From the NCBI GenBank assembly GCA_023807065.1, contig JAJJLU010004354.1, positions 1 through 14,426 of the forward strand: a stretch of DNA of 14,426 bases. The letters run 5' to 3'. Of this stretch, positions 9,577 to 14,426 are shown one piece after another. The DNA is from Isotricha intestinalis. Taxonomy: Eukaryota > Ciliophora > Litostomatea > Vestibuliferida > Isotrichidae. Made by a program: the position numbers and the translations under genes. The notes beneath the pieces are model-generated. The model made no database searches, had not been told where the DNA came from, and saw only the letters and a list, made by a program, of their open reading frames with translations. The first letter of the stretch is position 1. Every line of letters begins with the position of its first letter.

Positions 9577-12119
9577 TTATTTATCTTTATCATAATAATA
9601 ATTAATATTAGGAGCAGCATTGTTTTCTTCATCATTTTCTTGATTTTTTTTTTTTTTTTGATTGAATATATTTCAATTTTTTCTTATCATCTTCTAAATT
9701 TTTTTGAATTTCAATAAATCCATTAATTCATCATTATATGACTTTGATACATTATAATAAAAATTATAAATTGATTCATATTTAAATCCATATTGATTAA
9801 TTTCTCCACAAAGAAAAGAAATTAATTGATTACATGTATAAGAAATATAAAATAATTTTTGAATAATTTTTTCATTCCTTGTAGCATCTCTTTTTGTATT
9901 ATCTAAACCAAAATCTCTTTTAATTAAAAGAAGAATTCTTTCAGAATCAATTTCAGAATTATTATTAGTTAATTCAAATACTTTTTCTTCTATTTTATTT
10001 TCTGTATCTAAATTCATATTTTCAATATCTAACATATAATTACTTTTTGAATTCCAAAATAATTTGACTAAATTATTATAATCAGTTTTAAATTCTTGAA
10101 GATTAAAGTTATTAGGTAATGGTGCAGTTCCCTGAGAGTTAAATCCAAAATAATTTCCAATTTGAGATTTTATAAAATCATTACATTCATTTTCATTTTT
10201 TTCAAACCCAAAATTTGAATAAATTTTTTTCACTAAATCTTTTAATAATGGGAAAAAATTAATTTCAGAATTTCTTTTAATAAATTTTATAAAAAAAGTA
10301 AAAGTTTAAAGATTGAAAGAATCCTAAATTATCAGAATAATACCCTGATATTTTAATAATTAATTCTTTAATATCTTTAATTGAAGTTAACAAAGATTCA
10401 TGCAATAAAATATTTTGAGGTTCAATATTTTTTAAAAAAATGAATTTTCAAATAATTTTTGAAAATCTTCTTTATTCATTGTATTTTCATTAATCTTTTC
10501 TAAATTTTCTTTTGATATTCCTAAAAAAAGCAAGTTCCCTTACTCCGAGCACTTTTCCAAGCACTTAGTATTATTAAAGAATTTTGAAAATGTTCAAAAA
10601 TACCAGTTAATAATTTTTTAAATCCATTTCCATTTATATAATTAATAAAGAAAGTTTTATTATTTTTAAAATCAGTATTTTTTCTAACTTCTATAATTTC
10701 ATCTAATAAATCTTTTTTTCATCTTCATCATTAAATATTTCATCCTTACATTTATTAATAATAAAAATAATTGGAATATTTTTATCTTTTGCATCATAAA
10801 CAACTGGTAATTCTCCAGGAAGAACATCATATTTATCATTATAAACATTAAAATATAATAATAAATGAATATTATTTCTTTTATCTTCATAAAAATGAAA
10901 AATATCATTCATAGATTTATCAATAATAATATTATCTGAATTTTTTTTATAAATTAAATTTAATCTTTTGAAAATTTCTTTTCCTTCATTTCCTTCGGCG
11001 AAACCACAAACATCAATGATTTTAATAGGATATTTTTTATGAATATAAAATTTATTTCTTTCAGTTCCTGCTGAATGTGTTTTTAAAGTAAAAGATTTTT
11101 TTCTCCCATAATTTTATTTATAAATGTACTTTTTCCAGTTCCAGTTCTTCCACATAATAAAATATTAAAATAATGAGTATAAAATAATTTTTTAACTTCT
11201 TCTTCAAATCCTTCTATGTTTAAACACTTTCAAATAAATGTATATAAAACCAATCTCCTAATTGATTAAAATATGAGAAAATTTTCAATATTGTCATTAA
11301 AATCTTTTTATGACCTTCATTATTTTCATATATGAAAATATTATTCATATCAAAATAACTTTTTTTTGTTTCTGATAATTTATCTATTTTTTCTTCTATT
11401 TCTAATTTTAAATTATTTATAACCTTATTTGTAAATATTACAATAAATATTTGATTTTTATAATATTTATTTATTACTTTCATTAATGAATCAATTAAAT
11501 TATCTTCATCAATAAATATTAATAGTGTTCTAAATTCAATAATTTTTTGATTTAATTCTATTATTTTCATAAAATCTTTTAATTTTTTTTCTTCATTGCT
11601 ATATTTATTTAATAAAAAATACATATTTTGTATAAAATAACTATCATAAGTAATTTTAGAATAAAAATTGTCTTCAATTTTACTTTTTTGATTTAATTCT
11701 AATTGTCTTTCAATTTCTTTTACAACTTCTTCTAATATTGTATAATTAGAATAAAATATTAAAGAAATATTTTTGTTGAATAATTTAGAAAACATTAAAG
11801 TAAAAGTTTGATTTTCATTTTCTTTTATTGGAAATGTTTTCCTTATAGAAGTAATAATATTTTTATAAGGTGGTTTTATAATTAATGAATTTTTTTCTTA
11901 TATTATCAATTAAACATTGATAAAATACATTTATTTCTTTAAAATGAATTACTTTTCCAAATCTTTCATTAAGTTCATCTAATTGATATTCTGAAGTATA
12001 TTCTAAATCTGAAGAAGATTGATTAGTAAAAGATGTTTTAATTTTTTTTTTTCATGCTTATGAAATAATATTTGATATTTGTTTTTGTCGTCTGCTTCAT
12101 ATGAATATAATTTCTCCAT
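9577..12119 (-). CDS. P-loop GTPase of about 845 codons, interrupted by about ten frame slips
   Basis: A large GTP-binding protein, read on the minus strand from ATG 12117-12119 (MEKLYSYEADDKNKYQ) to TAA 9577-9579 (ending YYYDKDK). An N-terminal region of about 320 residues has no known domain (includes FTLMFSKLFNKNISL). A GTPase core follows: Walker A/G1 GRTGTGKST at 11125-11151, G3 DVCG at 11003-11014 within YPIKIIDVCGFAEGNE, and a G4-like INKCKDE at 10739-10756. The C-terminal part is helical with a Lys run and an acidic Asn-rich tail. It resembles AIG1/Toc34/septin-like P-loop GTPases, but the exact family is not settled. The frame changes at 12042-12052, 11890-11896, near 11219-11224, 11096-11102, 10713-10719, 10523-10529, 10434-10440, 10291-10297, 9699-9705 and 9644-9659; all but one are A/T homopolymers. 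Between slips there are no other stops. No membrane segment or signal peptide is evident. Confidence 0.75.
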
Positions 12120-12370
12120 TTTATTATATTTTTATAAAAGATTTTATAAAAATAATATTGATAATTATATTCTTATTTATATATTTATATTTTTTTAACT
12201 TTTAAATATATTAACTATAAATCATTAAAATTCCATCAATTTATTCTTATTTCCAAAAAAATAACAACATCAAAATATCAAATGCAACTTTCTAAACAAT
12301 AAGTAAATTTATTTTTAAGATAATATTTTTTTTAAAAGTAATTTTTAGATCAAATAACTGAAAATTACTT
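12120..12370. other. A/T-rich spacer upstream of the GTPase gene
   Basis: About 250 bases between the start of the GTPase gene and the end of the ankyrin remnant on the same strand. It should contain the GTPase promoter and leader. I see only A/T-rich sequence with dense stops and no recognisable element. Confidence 0.45.
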
Positions 12371-12980
12371 TTAAGTCAAGGATATGAATAATGTAACATT
12401 ATTTTCACTTTTTTTACAAATCAATAGAAGAAAATTCTTGAGAATTATATATATCAGGATAATAACAATTATAATATTATTTTTTTTTTTCACAAGTGTA
12501 TATATAATGAAGTGGAGTTTAATCTTCTTTATCTTGAATATTTAAATTTAGAAATATTCAATAAAATTAAAAGAATTACTAAAACAAGCTAAATAAAAAT
12601 GAGCACTTCCTTCAGGATCTGTTAATTCAAAATTAAATATTTCTCTTTAAATAATAATAACATATTTAATCTATTAGGAGTTGTGTAATATATTTATTCC
12701 TCTGTTATTTTTATTTTCATAATTTATATTTCTCAAAATGTTTTTAATATTCTCATATTTCCGTTCATTACTATGTGATAAATATATTATATTCTTTTTA
12801 TTTTTTTATTCTAAGAGATTGTATGTCTTTTCTTTTGATAACTTTTGATAAGTTTGGATTATTTAAATATTTTAAAATAATTTTTTTTAGTTTATCAAAT
12901 TTTGAATTAATTAAAACTATATCTCATTTAAATTGGCTTCATTCATTTTTATTATTAGAAAATAAAAAATTTGAAACAAT
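12371..12980 (-). pseudogene. Decayed ankyrin-repeat protein gene
   Basis: Ankyrin repeats are about 33-residue helix-hairpin units used for protein binding. On the minus strand, pieces in different frames line up as such repeats: MNGNMRILKTF, NYENKNNRGINILH, FELTDPEGSAHFYLACFSNS with FNFIEYF, then NIQDKED-stop-TPLHYIYTC. The TPLH signature is at 12507-12518 and the TAA before it at 12519-12521. Further on DIYNSQEFSSIDL and SENNVTLFISLT fit a last repeat, ending at TAA 12371-12373. Upstream, KFDKLKKIILKYLNNPNLSK near 12800-12905 may be the preceding linker. Several frame changes and at least one in-frame stop break it, so it is more damaged than the GTPase gene. The plus-strand open frame at 12775-12984 is the antisense of this remnant and is very hydrophobic. 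The repeat type is fairly clear; gene boundaries are not. Confidence 0.5.
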
Positions 12981-12989
12981 GTGATTAGA

Positions 12990-13172
12990 ATTATTTAATT
13001 TTCTTCGATTTATTTTTTTGCCTTTCTCTCTATTTTATTTATATCTTTTTCTCTAAATCTTAATTTTTTCTTATCTATTTTTATCATTTGATTTCTTTTC
13101 CTTCTCTTCAGAAACAATTACAAATTCAAAAAAAATTAAAAATTAAAAAATTCACAAATAAAAAAAATCAGT
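12990..13172. other. Strand-asymmetric spacer (pyrimidine-rich then purine-rich)
   Basis: The plus strand is rich in T and C from about 13000 to 13110 (runs such as cctttctctctatttt) and then A-rich up to the G-rich motif at 13173. No open frame or RNA is visible. The switch in strand composition marks a boundary between the ankyrin remnant and the less A/T-rich block that follows. Confidence 0.4.
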
Positions 13173-13182
13173 GGGGTTGGGG
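13173..13182 (+). other. GGGGTTGGGG telomere-like G-rich motif
   Basis: Two G4 blocks separated by TT (plus strand gtggggttggggtg) stand alone in very A/T-rich DNA. The unit equals the hexamer GGGGTT used as telomere repeat by some ciliates such as Tetrahymena. Only two units are present, so this is at most an interstitial trace or a chance G-rich word; what the telomere repeat of this organism is cannot be read from the window. Confidence 0.3.
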
Positions 13183-13193
13183 TGAATAAACCT

Positions 13194-13352
13194 TTATCCC
13201 AATATTAAAATCAAAAGACAGAGTTTCCATATAAATAAATCAATAAAAACCATAAGAAAAAACAAATAAAATAAAGCCATAAAAGAATCAAACAAAGAAA
13301 AAGGATTAATATCAAACCACATTGCATCATAAAAGTGATCAATAGAATCAAT
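13194..13352 (-). CDS. Hydrophobic 52-codon open frame, strand ambiguous
   Basis: The minus strand is open for 52 codons to TAA 13194-13196 and reads IDSIDHFYDAMWFDINPF, then SLFDSFMALFYLFFLMVF and a hydrophobic end. The same frame continues upstream past a TAA (13353-13355) and a TGA into further readable sequence (PSVSSGSSLYF; PMFIIVFIICIFSIFCTF), so it could be part of a broken polytopic membrane protein. The plus strand in this interval reads as the charged N-terminal part of the permease-like remnant, with a similar number of stops, and only one of the two can be real. I have no family for the minus-strand reading. The first ATG in frame is at 13322. Confidence 0.25.
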   Translation of the reverse strand: MDSIDHFYDAMWFDINPFSLFDSFMALFYLFFLMVFIDLFIWKLCLLILILG

Positions 13353-13380
13353 TTATTTAAAATATAAAGAAGAGCCAGAA

Positions 13381-13860
13381 GACACAGACGGTCAATAAAA
13401 AAAATAAGGGAATGTACAAAAAATTGAGAAAATGCAAATAATAAATACTATAATGAACATAGGGATATTATCAATACCAATTATATTGGGATATATTTTA
13501 TTTTCCTTGATTTCATAATATTTATTTCAATTGTTATTATTCCATTCAATGAATTTGTTAATTAAATACAAAGAAATTATAGGTAAAAGTTATTATTCTA
13601 TATTTTAAAAAAATATTATGGGACCTTTAGGCTCCTTTTTTGGTTAAAATTTTTCATTATTATTAAAAATTTAGATTATGTTGTGTGTGTATGGGAAATA
13701 TTCAAAATAATTGATAATGGAAATTCTTTCTGGGGTTAAAAAATAAGAATTTAATTGTATTAATGATTTCTTCAGAAAAAAATTGGAGAAATATTTTAAA
13801 GACATTTTATTATGTTTATATATCATGAAAAAATTAAATAAAAATAATTAATTGAAGTGA
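13381..13860 (+). pseudogene. Amino-acid/auxin permease (AAAP)-like N-terminal remnant
   Basis: AAAP permeases move amino acids across membranes using about 11 TM segments. One plus-strand frame (ATG 13432) reads KMQIINTIMNIGILSIPIIL, close to the family's first-helix signature (N-x-x-x-G-x-G-[IL]-L-x-[IL]-P), with one Gly replaced by Asn. Next come a hydrophobic stretch, LLIKYKEIIGKSYYSIF, NIMGPLGSFFG, NFSLLLKI and LIMEILSGV, in the order expected for TM1 to TM3. The frame is never shifted in 143 codons but carries TAA at 13516, 13606, 13645, 13708, 13744 and 13849 and TAG at 13672; the first TGA is at 13858. Under the standard code this is a pseudogene fragment covering about the first third of a permease. 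The stops would be Gln in a UAR-Gln ciliate code. The match is by eye only, and an antisense reading competes for the left part. Confidence 0.35.
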
Positions 13861-13949
13861 TAAATATAATATTTCTTAAATATTAAAAGAATTAAGAAAG
13901 AATTAAAATCAATTAATACAGAAAATAATGTTTTTTTTAATTAAAAAGA

Positions 13950-14426
13950 TTATTTATTTTCAATTAAAAAATAACAGAAAAAATTTAAAATATTTTTAAT
14001 TTTTTTAAATCTTCAATTAAAGATAAATAATAAGAAATATTTTGATTATTTAATCTTAAAATTAATCCTTTTAAATTTTTTGAATTTTTTATTAATTTAG
14101 ATAAAACATTTAATAAATTATCAGATATATTTCCTATTGTTAAATTTATATATTTTAATTTTATAAATCCATTTTTATTAATTATATCTTCTATAATTGA
14201 AATAATATTAATATTTTGAATTTCTTCTTCACAATATATTGATCTAATATTTTTAATTTTTTTGAACCCTCAATTAAAGAAAATAATAAGAAATATCTTT
14301 ATTTTTTATTCTTAAAATTAATTCTTTTAAATTTTGTGAATTTTTAATTAATTTAGATAAAATATTTAATAAATTATCAGATATATTTCCTATTGTTAAA
14401 TTTAAATATTTTAAATTATTAAATCC
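13950..14426 (-). CDS. Leucine-rich-repeat protein, C-terminal part, frameshifted
   Basis: Leucine-rich repeats form curved binding scaffolds. The minus strand from the right edge reads LKYLNLTIGNISDNLLNILS, then KLIKNSQNLKELILRI, DISYYF, and after slips SIYCEEEIQNINIISIIEDI, followed by a second near-copy (LKYINLTIGNISDNLLNVLS ... LKGLILRLNNQNISYYLSLI). Each large unit probably holds three LRRs of about 28-29 residues, as in the ribonuclease-inhibitor type. Two slips occur in the first copy: a T4 near SYYF and an A7 in the KKLK stretch, each one base short. With the second copy's A7 left as it is, translation ends at TAA 13985-13987; with the same one-base correction it runs to TAA 13950-13952. 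The N-terminal part lies outside the window. No catalytic domain is seen. Confidence 0.65.
13985..14426. repeat. Tandem duplication, unit about 256 nt, inside the LRR gene
   Basis: The word atatatttcctattgttaaa occurs with its ttcc at 14131 and again at 14387, 256 bases apart, and the flanking sequence matches over most of the unit. 256 is not a multiple of three; adding the two bases apparently missing at the two slips gives 258, or 86 codons. The second copy is cut by the window edge, so more units may lie to the right. Confidence 0.7.

Noticed and set aside
9644..9659. T16 run taken as a terminator
   Set aside because: On the minus strand it encodes a Lys run within the GTPase C-terminus, followed by readable sequence to the stop at 9577; there is no stem next to it.
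10699..10908. Met/Ile-rich minus-strand frame overlapping the GTPase G4 region
   Set aside because: Out-of-frame shadow of the 10703-10912 segment, which carries the GTPase sequence.
12775..12984. Plus-strand 69-residue hydrophobic open frame
   Set aside because: Lies opposite the ankyrin remnant, whose minus-strand pieces are more protein-like; no other support.
1..14426. tRNA, rRNA or CRISPR features
   Set aside because: No GC-rich cloverleaf or T-loop-like GGTTCRAATCC word, no rRNA-like block and no regularly spaced direct repeats were seen on either strand.

Overview
The window is very A+T-rich (by eye about four fifths A+T, more between genes). It reads as nuclear DNA of a single-celled eukaryote. 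No bacterial operon structure, ribosome binding sites or tRNA/rRNA genes are visible. The code behaves as the standard one in the best gene: an 1836-codon frame has no internal TAA, TAG or TGA, writes Gln as CAA/CAG and Trp as TGG, and ends in TAA. The gene families (a PAS/TmcB-like giant membrane protein, a PP2C phosphatase, a P-loop GTPase, leucine-rich and ankyrin repeats) fit an A+T-rich protist. A standard-code litostome (rumen-type) ciliate is one candidate, but this is inference; parabasalids and other protists are not excluded.

Layout. 1-514 (-): PP2C-type phosphatase running off the left edge, with one frame slip and no visible N-terminal metal-binding motifs. 721-1120 (-): C-terminal part of an unrecognised membrane protein, broken. 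1386-1551 (+): short acidic C-terminal fragment. 1552-2643: A+T-rich intergenic DNA. 2644-8157 (+): the one intact large gene, a membrane protein of about 12 TM segments with a Cys/His cluster and PAS-like domains. 8264-9329: intergenic. 9330-9533 (-): a 67-residue open frame of unknown function. 9577-12119 (-): a GTPase gene of about 845 codons, split by about ten one- or two-base slips. 12371-12980 (-): decayed ankyrin-repeat sequence. 13173-13182: a GGGGTTGGGG motif. 13381-13860 (+): remnant resembling the start of an amino-acid/auxin permease. 13950-14426 (-): C-terminal end of a leucine-rich-repeat gene running off the right edge, with a tandem 86-codon unit.

The notable property is a contrast in gene integrity. 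The 5.5-kb membrane-protein gene is open through homopolymers of up to 12 A, whereas the PP2C, GTPase and LRR genes are interrupted almost only at short A/T runs that look one base short, with the protein resuming immediately in the next frame. This could be sequencing error, slippage-driven decay, or (less likely) recoding; sequence alone cannot decide. No shared pathway or operon is evident. The large gene is a plausible sensor and the PP2C and GTPase are signalling-type proteins, but nothing links them functionally except proximity.
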